Assembly: GCA_963813555.1 (NCBI GenBank)
Contig: CAWEZX010000002.1
Coordinates: 124,001 to 188,000, forward strand
Direction of reading: 5' to 3'
DNA: 64,000 bases
DNA from: Roseiarcus sp963813555
GTDB lineage: Bacteria; Pseudomonadota; Alphaproteobacteria; Rhizobiales; Beijerinckiaceae
The notes under the pieces are model-generated. The model was given only the letters and a program-made list of their open reading frames with translations, did not search any database and had not been told where the DNA came from. The translations under genes were made by a program, and so were the position numbers. Below, in pieces: positions 16,858-25,393 of the stretch. The number at the start of each line of letters is the position of its first letter. The stretch's first letter is position 1.

Positions 16858-18185
16858 CCCCGAACAATAAGCGAATCGCGGTGCGCGGGCGTGCGGCGGG
16901 GTGAGTTGGGGCGTCGGGATTCCGGATCGAGGCGAACACTTGTATCGCGGATGGCATGATCGATGAAGATGCGATCCGCTATCGCTGGGACATGGTCGGC
17001 TCGAAGCTCGACGAACGCGGGCGGCGGATGTTCGCGGCGGGCGAGGTGAGAACGGCCGGCCGGGGCGGGCTTGCGGTGGTCTCTCGGATCACCGGGCTTG
17101 CCCGTTCGACCATCAATCGCGGCGAGGACGATCTCGATGGCGAGGAACTGCCGAAAGGTCAGGTGCGGCGTGCCGGCGCCGGCCGCAAGGCTGTGGCCGC
17201 GAGAGATCCCGGTCTCGTGCCGGCATTGCAGCGCCTCCTCGAACCGGCCACGCTCGGCGATCCCATGCGCCCGCTGCTGTGGGTGTCGAAGAGCATGGAC
17301 AAATTGGCCGCGATCCTGACCGCCATGGGGCATCCGATCGGCGCCGATACGGTGCGCAAGGAACTGGTGAAGCTCGGCTTCTCGCGCCAGTACAATCGCA
17401 AGGCCGAGGAAGGCTCGAAGCATCGGGATCGTGACGCGCAATTCGAGCCCATCAATGCGAAAGTCGTGGCCGCTCAGGCAAGAAGCCAGCCCGTCGTCTC
17501 CGTCGATACGAAGAAGAAAGAGCTGGTCGGCAACTTCAAGAACGGTGGCTCCGACTATCGGCCGAAGGGCGATCCGTTGCGCGTCGCCGCGCACGACTTC
17601 GAGGACAAGGACCTGGGCAAGGTCGTGCCTTACGGCGTCTACGACGTGACGGCCAACGCCGGCTTCGTCAGCGTCGGCATCACCAGTGATACCGCGCAGT
17701 TCGCGGTCCAATCCCATCCGCACGTGGCTGGCGCGCATGGGCCGCGAACGCTATCCGGACATGAAAGAACTGACGATCACGGCCGATTGCGGCGGCTCGA
17801 ATGGCGCGCGCGTGCGTCTGTGGAAGATCGAACTGCAGAAGCTCGCCGATGAGACGAACCTGACGCTCAGCGTGCACCATTATCCGCCGGGAACGTCGAA
17901 GTGGAACAGGATCGAGCACCGCCTGTTCTGCCATATCACGCAGAACTGGCGCGGCCGGCCGCTGACGGATCGCATTGCCGTCGTCGAACTCATCGGCGCG
18001 ACGACGACCAAGGCGGGCCTCAAGGTCGAGTGCGCGCTCGATGAGCGAACCTACGAAAAAGGCATCAGGGTCCCCGACGCCGAAATGGACGCCCTCGACA
18101 TCGCCGCCGATGCGTTCCATCCGGAATGGAACTACACAATCAAACCCCGCCAGCTCGCGCAATCGTAGCCGTTATTGTTCGGGAT
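16858..18185 (+). mobile_element. Insertion sequence, ISAzo13 family (about 1.33 kb)
   Basis: Both ends share an inverted CCCGAACAATAA (left at 16859-16870, right at 18183-18172), with further imperfect similarity inward. GGCCT is found on both outer sides (16853-16857 and 18186-18190) and may be a target duplication. However, GGCC is palindromic and the host gene has lost sequence here, so the exact ends are uncertain by one or two bases. The element carries one transposase gene with a frame break and interrupts an aldo/keto reductase. Confidence 0.8.
16956..18168 (+). pseudogene. ISAzo13 family transposase, one-base frameshift near 17713
   Basis: The N-terminal two thirds (16956 onward) show the helix-turn-helix-like segment ITGLARSTINRGE, then RPLLWVSKSMDKLA, VSVDTKKKELVGNFKN and ITSDTAQFAVQ. 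The C-terminal third is in the +1 frame from about 17716 (IRTWLARMGRERYP, ITADCGGSNGAR, YPPGTSKWNRIEHRLF, EWNYTI). The catalytic acidic residues appear as VDTKKKE, TADCGGSNG and IEHRLF. The frames join at a CCC run (17713-17715) that has one base more than the expected reading. This is either an inactivating mutation, a sequencing error or, less likely, programmed +1 frameshifting. Confidence 0.8.
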
Positions 18186-18733
18186 GGCCTGAGCGTGTCG
18201 GGCGCGACTTCAGAAAGGCCGATCGCGCCGATCGCACCCGCTTGGACAAGACGCGCCAATTCGCCGATCGTGTCTTCGATCGGAATCGATTTGTCGACGC
18301 GATGCACATAGTAGAGGTCGATGGTATCGACGCCGAGCCGCTTCCGCGAGCCGTCGAGGGCCTCGCGAATATGGGCCGCGCTGTTGTCGAAGTATCGCGC
18401 GCCGTCGTCGCGGCGGCGAATGGCGAACTTAGTGGCGAGCGTCACCTTGCCGCGGCGGCTTTTGTCTTCGGCCAGAAACTTGCCGATCACCCGCTCGCAA
18501 AGCCCATCGCCATAGACGTTTGCGGTGTCCCAGAAATCGACGCCAAGCTCGAGCGCCCGCGCGAGCGTTTGCAGAGACTCGCCTTCGTTCGTCGGTCCGT
18601 AGAAGCCGCCGAAGCTCATGGCGCCGAAACTGACAGCCGAGACCGTTCCGTGCCGCCAAGCGCGCCGCCGCATTGCTGAAATCCCCCGCCAGGCCGTCAA
18701 ACGCGACGCCTATTGTCCCAGGCGATAGACAAC

Positions 18734-19528
18734 CTAAAGTTTCGCTCGAGCCGCGCCTTCAATCGCGTCGGCGAGCGCATGCGCGAGGCATCGGTAGCCG
18801 AGGTCGCTCATATGCAGGCCGTCGCGTGACAGCAGCGATCCGAACGCCGTGGCGCTTTTCGCGCCCCAGCGCTTCATCATCGCGTATCGGCTCAGCACCG
18901 GCACGCGGTCTGCGGCGCCGATGTCATCGACCATCCTGACGAACCGCTCGTAGCGCGCCGTGTCGGGGCTCTTGAGCGTGAATTGCGGATCGACCAGCAC
19001 GAGCGGGATGGCGGCGGCGTGCGCGGCGGCGACCCCGGCCTTCACCGTGGCGCGGAACAGCGCTTCGTCGACGCCGACGAGCGCGTCATTGGTCCCGACC
19101 TGCCAGATCACCAGCCGCGCCCAGCCGGACTTCAGCGCCCTCTTCAGCCGTTCAAGGGTCTTAGTCGCGAGTTCGCCGCCGACCCCGGCGTTCTTCACGT
19201 CGAAGTCGACGCCCGTCCGCTTTTCGAGTTCCTCCTCGAGCTTGGCCGGATAGGCGTTCGCAGGCGAAGTCGCGCCAATCCCCTCGGTCGACGATGAGCC
19301 GATCGCCAGAATGTCGAGCGGAGCGCCGACGCCCCCCTTTGGAAAGGCGAGGACAGCGCCGTTGGCGTCGAACGCCGCAGCTTCGCCGGGACAGCCGGCT
19401 TCATCGGCGCGAGCCGCGTTCAGCGCGAACGCCGAGGTCCATGCAAACAGGAAAAGCGAAGCGCCCGCTAAGCGCGCGAAAGCGGCAGGACGGTTGAACC
19501 GGCGGCGGGGGCGGGGGCGCTTCTGCAC
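18734..19528 (-). CDS. SGNH/GDSL-type hydrolase with signal peptide
   Basis: The 264-residue protein begins with a basic N region and a hydrophobic signal segment (LAGASLFLFAWTSAFAL), so it is probably periplasmic. The four SGNH blocks are seen: GSSSTEG (catalytic Ser), NAGVGGELA (Gly), QVGTNDAL (Asn) and DGLHMSDLGY (catalytic Asp and His). The family includes esterases, thioesterases and polysaccharide deacetylases; the substrate is not known. The GTG start at 19528 overlaps the end of the OpgC gene by 61 bases, so the two are probably one unit, and action on a glucan or on acyl groups added by OpgC is a reasonable guess. Confidence 0.85.
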   Translation of the reverse strand: MQKRPRPRRRFNRPAAFARLAGASLFLFAWTSAFALNAARADEAGCPGEAAAFDANGAVLAFPKGGVGAPLDILAIGSSSTEGIGATSPANAYPAKLEEELEKRTGVDFDVKNAGVGGELATKTLERLKRALKSGWARLVIWQVGTNDALVGVDEALFRATVKAGVAAAHAAAIPLVLVDPQFTLKSPDTARYERFVRMVDDIGAADRVPVLSRYAMMKRWGAKSATAFGSLLSRDGLHMSDLGYRCLAHALADAIEGAARAKL

Positions 19529-20613
19529 TCGATCCAGTGGGCGACGGCGAACAGGGCGGCGATTGACACAACCGTGTACGCGAGTCCGGCAAAGCGTTCA
19601 ACCCCCGCGGAGGCGTGTGGTGAAGTGGCCGCGAGCACGGCCTGACCGCAGGCGCTCAAAAAAGAACCGGCGACGAAGACGGATAGACTGTTGCGGCCAA
19701 GGCTTTGAACCGCGTTCCCGAAGGCGCCCCGGACAACGGGGGCGATGAACCGCCCGAACGCTGTCGCGGTCGCAATCAGATAGGCCAGTGCGACGAAATG
19801 GATGAGGCGCGCTAGGCCAAGATCCTGCTTGGCGACGTCGAGATGCGCCGTCGCCGTTTCGCGGAGTCCCGGCGCCAGGCCGCCCTCGTTGGTCACGATC
19901 AGCGCCGCGCCGCCGACCGTCACGGCGCTCAGGGCGAGCAGCCATGGGGCGGGTCTGGGGAGGCCATCGCGCCAGAGAATCGCCGCCACGATTCCGAGCG
20001 TGAAGACGAGCTGCCAAGCGATCGGATTGAAAAACCACCCGCCTGGCTCCGGCCAATTCGGAAGGTTAAGCCCGAACCAACGCGCGGCCACATAGAGACC
20101 GACCGAAACCGCAAGAGCCAATAGCGGGCCGCGCAGCGCGAGCGCAACCGCGACCGGCGCCCACAGCATCAGCACGACATACAATGGCAGGATATTGAAA
20201 TAGCCGAGCTGATGGCTGAGGAGGGCGAGGCCCAAGAGCCCATTGCCAGGCGACCCGAAGATGAACGAGCGTCCGTGCGCTTGGATGAGGTCCGGGACGC
20301 CGCTCACCCAATAAGCCGCCGCGAACACCATAAGCGCGGCCAGCGTCAGTGCGATATGCACGCCATAAAGCTTGAGCGCGCGCTTGAGGCAGCCGCCGGC
20401 GACCGGCTCGATGCCGTATTTGTGCGCTCGCGGCAGATAGATCAGGCCGACCGACAAGCCGGACAGGAAGACAAAGGCCTCGGCGCTGTCCGAGAGGCCG
20501 AAGTTCCTCGGGGTCCAATTTTCGAGCGGATTGCCGGGAATATGATCGATCAGGATCGCGATCAGCACGGCGCCGCGCCAAAAGTCGATATCGCGGATGC
20601 GGTTTACGTTCAT
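19468..20613 (-). CDS. OpgC domain-containing membrane acyltransferase
   Basis: The 381-residue polytopic protein matches the OpgC family, whose best-known member transfers succinyl groups to osmoregulated periplasmic glucans. The family N terminus is visible as RIRDIDFWRGAVLIAILIDH, followed by LSDSAEAFVFLSGLSVGLIY and about ten hydrophobic segments (for example YFNILPLYVVLMLWAP). The conserved acidic and histidine residues near the first segment (DFWRG, IDHIPGN) fit the acyltransferase-3 pattern. The product should lie in the inner membrane. It is followed in an overlapping arrangement by the SGNH hydrolase gene. The 205-base gap upstream should hold its promoter. Confidence 0.88.
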   Translation of the reverse strand: MNVNRIRDIDFWRGAVLIAILIDHIPGNPLENWTPRNFGLSDSAEAFVFLSGLSVGLIYLPRAHKYGIEPVAGGCLKRALKLYGVHIALTLAALMVFAAAYWVSGVPDLIQAHGRSFIFGSPGNGLLGLALLSHQLGYFNILPLYVVLMLWAPVAVALALRGPLLALAVSVGLYVAARWFGLNLPNWPEPGGWFFNPIAWQLVFTLGIVAAILWRDGLPRPAPWLLALSAVTVGGAALIVTNEGGLAPGLRETATAHLDVAKQDLGLARLIHFVALAYLIATATAFGRFIAPVVRGAFGNAVQSLGRNSLSVFVAGSFLSACGQAVLAATSPHASAGVERFAGLAYTVVSIAALFAVAHWIECRSAPAPAAGSTVLPLSRA

Positions 20614-20818
20614 ATCATGTGTCTCGGGGCAAGAACGGCGCCAGCCCTTGATCGGTTACAAGCAGACGAGAGAAGGGCTTTAGCGACTTGTCGCAAAGCT
20701 GTCGCCCCCGTGTGTGGCTATATAATGGGCGGAAGTGTGAGCCGCCGTTCACATTCACGACATTGCAAGGCCGCTCACCGGATTTGATCATCAGGCGCCG
20801 CCAACTTGACTCGGCCAT

Positions 20819-22918
20819 TCACCCGGCCTCGATCAGCCGGGCGGCCTCGTCGCGCTCGAACAGGTAGAGCAACAACCTCAGGCCGCGGTTCGCCTCGCCC
20901 GCGAGCCGTTCGTCGCGCTTGAGCGCCGCCTCAGCCTCCGCCCGCGCCCGCGCCAGAAGGCCGCTGTGGACGTCCAGCCGAGCGAAACGAAAGCCAGGCG
21001 CGCCGGCCTGCCGGGCCCCGAGCACATCGCCCTCGCCGCGCAGCTTCAAATCCTCCTCGGCGATGCGGAAGCCGTCCTCTGTCTCGCGCAAGATCTCGAG
21101 CCGGGCGCGAGCCGCTTCGCCCAGCGGCCCCTTGTAAAGGAGCAGACAGGCCGAGCGGGCCGCGCCACGCCCGACGCGCCCGCGCAATTGGTGCAATTGC
21201 GCGAGCCCAAACCGCTCGGCGTGCTCGACGATCATGATCGTCGCCTCCGGCACGTCGACGCCGACCTCGACCACCGTGGTCGCGACCAGGATGGTCGTTG
21301 TTCCGCGCTGGAAGCGGTCCATTGCCGCATCCCGGTCGGGGCCGGCCATCTTGCCGTGCGCCAGTCCGACGGCGTCGCCGAAGATGGCCCCGAGCGCTTC
21401 AGCGCGTTCCTCCGCCGCGGCGACGTCGAGCGTTTCGCTCTCCTCCACCAACGGACAAATCCAGTAGGAGCGCGCGCCGGAGGCGAGAGCCTGCGAGAGG
21501 CGAGCCACCACCTCGTCGAGCCGTTCGATCGGCAAGACGCGGGTGTCGATCGGCTGGCGCCCCGGCGGCTTCTCGCGTAGCGCAGAGACATCCATGTCGC
21601 CGAAATAGGCGAGCACCAGCGAACGCGGGATCGGCGTCGCGGTCATCACCAGGAGGTCGACGGCCGCGCCTTTGGACGCGAGAGCGAGGCGTTGGCGGAC
21701 GCCAAAGCGATGCTGTTCGTCGACCACGGCGAGTCCGAGATCGGCGAACACGACCTCCTCTTGAAACAGCGCATGCGTGCCAACGGCGATGTCGATTGTC
21801 CCTTCCGCCAACGCGGCGAGGGAGGCGCGGCGCGCCGCCGCCTTGTCACGGCCGGTCAGGAGCGCGATGCGCAGGCCGGCGCTCGCCGCTAGGGGCGCGA
21901 TGCGCTCGTAGTGCTGGCGGGCGAGAATTTCGGTCGGCGCCATCATCGCCGCCTGCCTGCCCGCTTCGACCACGTCGGCCATCGCCAGCAGCGCCACGAC
22001 GGTCTTGCCTGAGCCGACGTCGCCCTGCAGCAATCTCAGCATGCGCTTCTCGGCTCTGAGGTCGGCGCGGATGTCGTCGACCGCCTGGCGCTGCGCGCGT
22101 GTGAGAGAAAAGGGCAGGGCGCCCTCCAGGCGTCGCGCCAAAGCGCCTTCAGTTAGGTGCGCGCGGCCGGGAATGACGCGCATGCGCGCCCGCATGAGCA
22201 GGAGCGCGAGCTGGTTGGCGAAAAGCTCGTCATAGGCGAGCCGCGTCGCCGCGGGACTCGACGGATCGATGTCGCCTGGCGTCCCAGGACGATGCATCGC
22301 GCCGAGCGCCTCCGCGAAACTCGGCAATTTAAGATCGCCCAGGGTTTCATCGCTGATCCATTCTGGCAGCTGCGGCATGCGTTTGAGCGCGCCTTCCGCG
22401 GCGCGGGCGACCGAGCGCTGATAGAGCCCCTCGGTCAGCCCGTAGACCGGCTCGACCGACGGCAGGCGGGCAAGTTCCTCCGCGTTCATCACCCGGTCGG
22501 GATGGACCATCTGGCGGCGGCCGTCCCAGAGCTCGAGCTTGCCGGAAATCCAGCGCGTGGCGCCGACCGGCAGCCGCGACCGCACCCATTCATGGTTAGC
22601 GAGGAAGAACACGAGCTCGACATCCCCGGTGTCGTCCTCGACCAGCACCTTGAACGGCGCCCGCGACCGCGCATTCGGCGGTCCGCGGTGCTCGGTCACC
22701 CTGGCCTCGATGGTGACGATCGTGTCGGGGATCGCGTCGCGGATCTTGGGGCGTGCGCGCCGGTCGACGGTCGCCTGCGGCAGGTGAAACAGGACGTCGA
22801 CCACCCGCGCGCCCTGCGACTTGTCGAGCAGCCGGTCGAACAGCTTCGCATTCTTCGGTCCGATTCCCGGCAGGGCGCCGGCGGGCGCGAACAGCGGATC
22901 AAGCAGGGAGGGGCGCAT
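20819..22918 (-). CDS. recG: ATP-dependent DNA helicase RecG
   Basis: RecG remodels stalled replication forks and branched recombination intermediates. The 699-residue protein has the N-terminal wedge/OB domain (VTIEARVTEHRG, VELVFFLAN), then helicase motifs: Walker A in GDVGSGKTVVALLA, the DEQH-type motif II in VVDEQHRFGVRQR, TATPIPRSL, and the C-terminal motifs ATTVVEVGVDVPEA and QLRGRVGRG. Length and order are normal. The start at 22918 (MRPSLLDPLFAP) fits the family. It is a single gene on the minus strand, separated from OpgC by about 200 bases. Confidence 0.95.
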   Translation of the reverse strand: MRPSLLDPLFAPAGALPGIGPKNAKLFDRLLDKSQGARVVDVLFHLPQATVDRRARPKIRDAIPDTIVTIEARVTEHRGPPNARSRAPFKVLVEDDTGDVELVFFLANHEWVRSRLPVGATRWISGKLELWDGRRQMVHPDRVMNAEELARLPSVEPVYGLTEGLYQRSVARAAEGALKRMPQLPEWISDETLGDLKLPSFAEALGAMHRPGTPGDIDPSSPAATRLAYDELFANQLALLLMRARMRVIPGRAHLTEGALARRLEGALPFSLTRAQRQAVDDIRADLRAEKRMLRLLQGDVGSGKTVVALLAMADVVEAGRQAAMMAPTEILARQHYERIAPLAASAGLRIALLTGRDKAAARRASLAALAEGTIDIAVGTHALFQEEVVFADLGLAVVDEQHRFGVRQRLALASKGAAVDLLVMTATPIPRSLVLAYFGDMDVSALREKPPGRQPIDTRVLPIERLDEVVARLSQALASGARSYWICPLVEESETLDVAAAEERAEALGAIFGDAVGLAHGKMAGPDRDAAMDRFQRGTTTILVATTVVEVGVDVPEATIMIVEHAERFGLAQLHQLRGRVGRGAARSACLLLYKGPLGEAARARLEILRETEDGFRIAEEDLKLRGEGDVLGARQAGAPGFRFARLDVHSGLLARARAEAEAALKRDERLAGEANRGLRLLLYLFERDEAARLIEAG

Positions 22919-23012
22919 TCAGGTTTATAGCAAGACCGGCGGGGATGGCGGCGCGAAAGCGAGCGCGGCTCGGGACATGACCTTGTCGTGACGACGGTCG
23001 CGCCTCCGCGGC

Positions 23013-23552
23013 CTAAGGAGCCTCCCGCTCAAAGTCCTGGTCTGAAAGGGACGTATCCGTCGGCGCCCGAATGACAACCACGCCGTGGTTTGTGGCTTGG
23101 TGGCACGCGTTGCATGCCGAGGTGAGATCGTCATAGGCCTTGGCGAACGCCGCGGTGTCCTTGGACCCGATCGCCTTGTGAAGGTCCTCAAACGGCGTAG
23201 CGGTGACGGACGAAATCAGGTCTCGCAGTGGAATTTCGTGCTCCATCGGATGAGCCAGGCCGAGGCGAGCGAAGGCGCCCTTCAGGTTTCCCAGTTCGTA
23301 GGCAGCGAACGGCCAATCTCCGTGCCGCGCCGCGACCCAGAGTCTGACATGGCGAGGCTGGATAGTCTCTATCATGAAGTCGCTGATGCTCGGAAGATAG
23401 CTCGTCGCGTTCGAAGCCGCCGAGGCGCCTGACTGCGCCCACATCGCGCCTGCCCAGGATGCTAGAACCATGCATCCTGCGATCGCGGGAGCTAGAAGAA
23501 TGCGGGATTTGGTCGAGCGCTGTTTTTGAGGTGTCGGCGTGCTGTGCCTCAT
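23013..23552 (-). CDS. Periplasmic c-type cytochrome-like protein
   Basis: An N-terminal hydrophobic segment (LLAPAIAGCMVLASWAGAMW) acts as signal or anchor. Near the C terminus a single haem-attachment motif is present in SACNACHQAT (CxxCH). The middle part is helical (FMIETIQPRHVRLWVAARHG, then YELGNLKGAF), a pattern seen in other secreted one-haem proteins of similar length. The ATG at 23552 is chosen over a more upstream ATG because GGAGA lies before it. No partner genes are near, so the electron-transfer role is unknown. Length is 179 residues. Confidence 0.75.
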   Translation of the reverse strand: MRHSTPTPQKQRSTKSRILLAPAIAGCMVLASWAGAMWAQSGASAASNATSYLPSISDFMIETIQPRHVRLWVAARHGDWPFAAYELGNLKGAFARLGLAHPMEHEIPLRDLISSVTATPFEDLHKAIGSKDTAAFAKAYDDLTSACNACHQATNHGVVVIRAPTDTSLSDQDFEREAP

Positions 23553-23775
23553 TTGATCGTCTCCGACGGAGTGATCTAAGAGCGATGTTAGCGGATGGAT
23601 AGTCTCGGGGCCAGCGAGTGCGTTAGTTCGCATAATGAGTCTGCGAGGTCTCCGACCTGGGGGCTTTGAGTAACCGCCAAGAGTTAGTTCCGAGGGTGTG
23701 CGGGGCTGCGGTCGCTGTTTCGGTCGGCAGGCTGTCGCTCAACGAGCGACTGAGCTTGTCGATGCGGTCAGGCGT

Positions 23776-24715
23776 TCAACTCGAAATGACCAGGAAACCC
23801 GCGCGCGGGAAATGGACCACGATCTCGCCGACGCGTTCGTCCATGCGGCGAATCGCGATGTGCTGCGCCGAGAGGGAAACGATCTCTCCGCCAACTTCGA
23901 CCTTCCCGTAGTCGTCGGGCACGACGCGGACCCGGTCGCCGACCTTCCGCCCGTTCGGATCGTCCGGATCGCTCTCGGCAAGAGTTTCGGGGCTAGCCTT
24001 TGCTGCGATCGCGAGCGCCTCATCGGCGGCCATTTCCTCGCGGAGCCCGTGTCCGAGCGCTCGCATGCGGCTCTCCCAGGCCGTGACGCGCGGCAAGCGG
24101 GCGAAGATTTTGTCGAAGTCCGGCTTGGGCTTGATCCTCCGCCGAGAGGCTTGAGTGCACGTACCAAACGTTCATGTAGGCGCTGACGTCGGCAAGGCTG
24201 AAATCGCCGAGCAGCCACTTCCGTTCGTCGGCCAACTGCGCCTCGATCCAGCCGAGGTGAGCGCGCACCTGATCGCGCATCTGCGGGATCGCCGCCTGCA
24301 TCTTGTCGAGGTCGAACCTGCCACCGCGCAGCCGGCTGCGATCTTCGACAAACGCCTGAGGGACCTTCGGACCGAGAGTCCCGAACACAAGATTGACAGC
24401 GCTTTGAAAAAACGGGCGATCGGTCCACATGCCGAGCGCCCACGGGACGCCGGCATTACCCGACGGAAACAGGGTCGGCGACGGAAATCGACGTTCGACT
24501 TCGCGGATGATGATCTGGGTGTCGCAGAACACGTCCGCGCCGATCTGCATCACCGGCGTCCGACGGTAGCCCCCGGTCAATGGCATCAAATCCGGCTTGG
24601 GCATGATCGGCGGGATGCGCACGCTTTCCCACGAAAGCCCCTTGAAGCCGAATATCACGCGGATTTTCTCGGAGAACGGGGACCGGTCAAAATGATGGAG
24701 AATAATGGGAGGCAT
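23776..24715 (-). pseudogene. Glutathione S-transferase family gene with a frameshift and an extra C-terminal domain
   Basis: The N-terminal thioredoxin-like part (IILHHFDRSPFSEKIRVIFG) carries the usual serine/cysteine region, then VFCDTQIIIREVERRF, and a helical domain ending at SLADVSAYMNVWYVHSSLS. Near 24136 one surplus base shifts the frame; the continuation IKPKPDFDKIFARLPRV is read in another frame down to 23776. After the GST fold a basic and glycine-rich tail of about 60 residues (KVGDRVRVVPDDYGKVEVGG onward) looks like a small beta-barrel domain. The gene is either inactive or the base is a sequence error. Start at 24715. Confidence 0.8.
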
Positions 24716-24822
24716 GGTCTGAGCTTGAACGCCTGAAGGATGAAAACGCCTGGGGTCGCGATCTTCAGTCTAGCCCACTTTCCAATTCGCGCGCGGGGCG
24801 CCGGCCAAGCCGCTTCCCGCCG

Positions 24823-24842
24823 CCAAATAAAACCAAATAAAA
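24823..24842 (+). repeat. Tandem direct repeat, two copies of CCAAATAAAA
   Basis: The 10-base unit CCAAATAAAA occurs at 24823-24832 and 24833-24842. A further copy stands alone at 24925-24934, after the inverted repeat. The composition is far more AT-rich than the surrounding sequence. Confidence 0.8.
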
Positions 24843-24880
24843 CCAAGGAAATCCAAGCAAATTTCCTTGGATTTCCTTGG
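24843..24880. repeat. Perfect 15-base inverted repeat (hairpin)
   Basis: CCAAGGAAATCCAAG at 24843-24857 is followed, after an eight-base CAAATTTC spacer, by its exact reverse complement at 24866-24880. Three more A-T pairs could form inside the loop. It could be a terminator, a protein-binding site or part of an att or REP-like element. It lies about 130 bases upstream of the GST start and has no T-run that would mark a rho-independent terminator. Confidence 0.85.
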
Positions 24881-25249
24881 ATTCCTTTGGCCAATTCGGG
24901 ACTTTTCAATGGGTTACAGCGAATCCAAATAAAAAAAGCTTCCGGTCTCAGGCTTTGAAGCGAGCCTCTTTTCACGCCCTCCTTTCCTCGCGAACAGCGA
25001 GGCGAAGCTAGGTTCCGCGAATAGGAATACCTATAACACAGGCTTTCGATTTTCTCAAGAAAATGCCGAACCTCCAGAAGGCGTGGCGGCCCGCCGGACG
25101 GAGCATTTCCAGGCCGGCGGGGCCGCCCGCTGACTCGCCGGCGGGGTCTGCGACGCGTCAAGTCGGCGCTCAGTTGTTGATGCAACCCCCTCTGCTACAC
25201 TCGGCGTCGCGGCTGAGGCCGTCGGTTTGAGGGGCGCGTAAGACGGGCG

Positions 25250-25393
25250 CTACCGGGCTGACATACGCTCTGACTTCCGCGAAGTCGGCGACGCGATGAT
25301 GCGCCGGCCTGGTGCTGTCTCTTGAGCGGGAGCGCCGAGCGCAGGTCTTGCAAAGAGCGGGACCGCCAGAATGAGTGCGAGCGCTCTTGTCAT
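25250..25393 (-). CDS. Candidate 47-residue secreted peptide
   Basis: The ATG at 25393 overlaps the stop of the upstream MauJ/HEPN-like gene in an ATGA arrangement, which suggests translational coupling. The product begins with a textbook short signal peptide (MTRALALILAVPLFARPALG, then APAQE) and ends with a basic tail containing RRIIASPTSRK. No homologue is known to me. The short length means it could be a chance frame, but the signal-like start and the overlap argue for a real small gene. Confidence 0.4.
   Translation of the reverse strand: MTRALALILAVPLFARPALGAPAQETAPGRRIIASPTSRKSERMSAR

Larger units (their letters stand above)
16446..18673 (-). pseudogene. Aldo/keto reductase split by an ISAzo13-type element, with internal deletion
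   Basis: The N-terminal part (18191-18673) has SFGAMSFGGFYGPTNEGES, the catalytic tyrosine in DTANVYGDG and VTLATKF, ending at IGLSEVAPDTLR. The C-terminal part (16446-16855) resumes at LVAFSPLGRGYLSG and ends with KAPHIVPIPGTRAA and the usual tail. Compared with normal family members, roughly 33-35 residues that should lie between these parts (the usual HPIAALQSEYSL region) are missing. Joining the flanks does not restore frame. So the gene suffered both insertion and a flanking deletion and cannot make a normal enzyme. The start at 18673 is chosen on family alignment. Confidence 0.85.
24716..25249. other. Noncoding stretch with AT-rich repeats and no supported gene
   Basis: No gene with protein-like composition could be supported here. 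An open frame on the minus strand (25185-24655) runs through the repeat region and into the GST start, but its composition is irregular. The stretch contains tandem copies of a CCAAATAAAA unit, a perfect 15-base inverted repeat, and a lower-GC core at about 24820-24935. It may be the remains of a mobile element or an att-like region. Confidence 0.5.

Noticed and set aside
24655..25185. Minus-strand 176-residue open frame through the AT-rich repeat cluster
   Set aside because: It passes through the repeat and into the GST start in another frame, and the translated repeat gives an unlikely protein.
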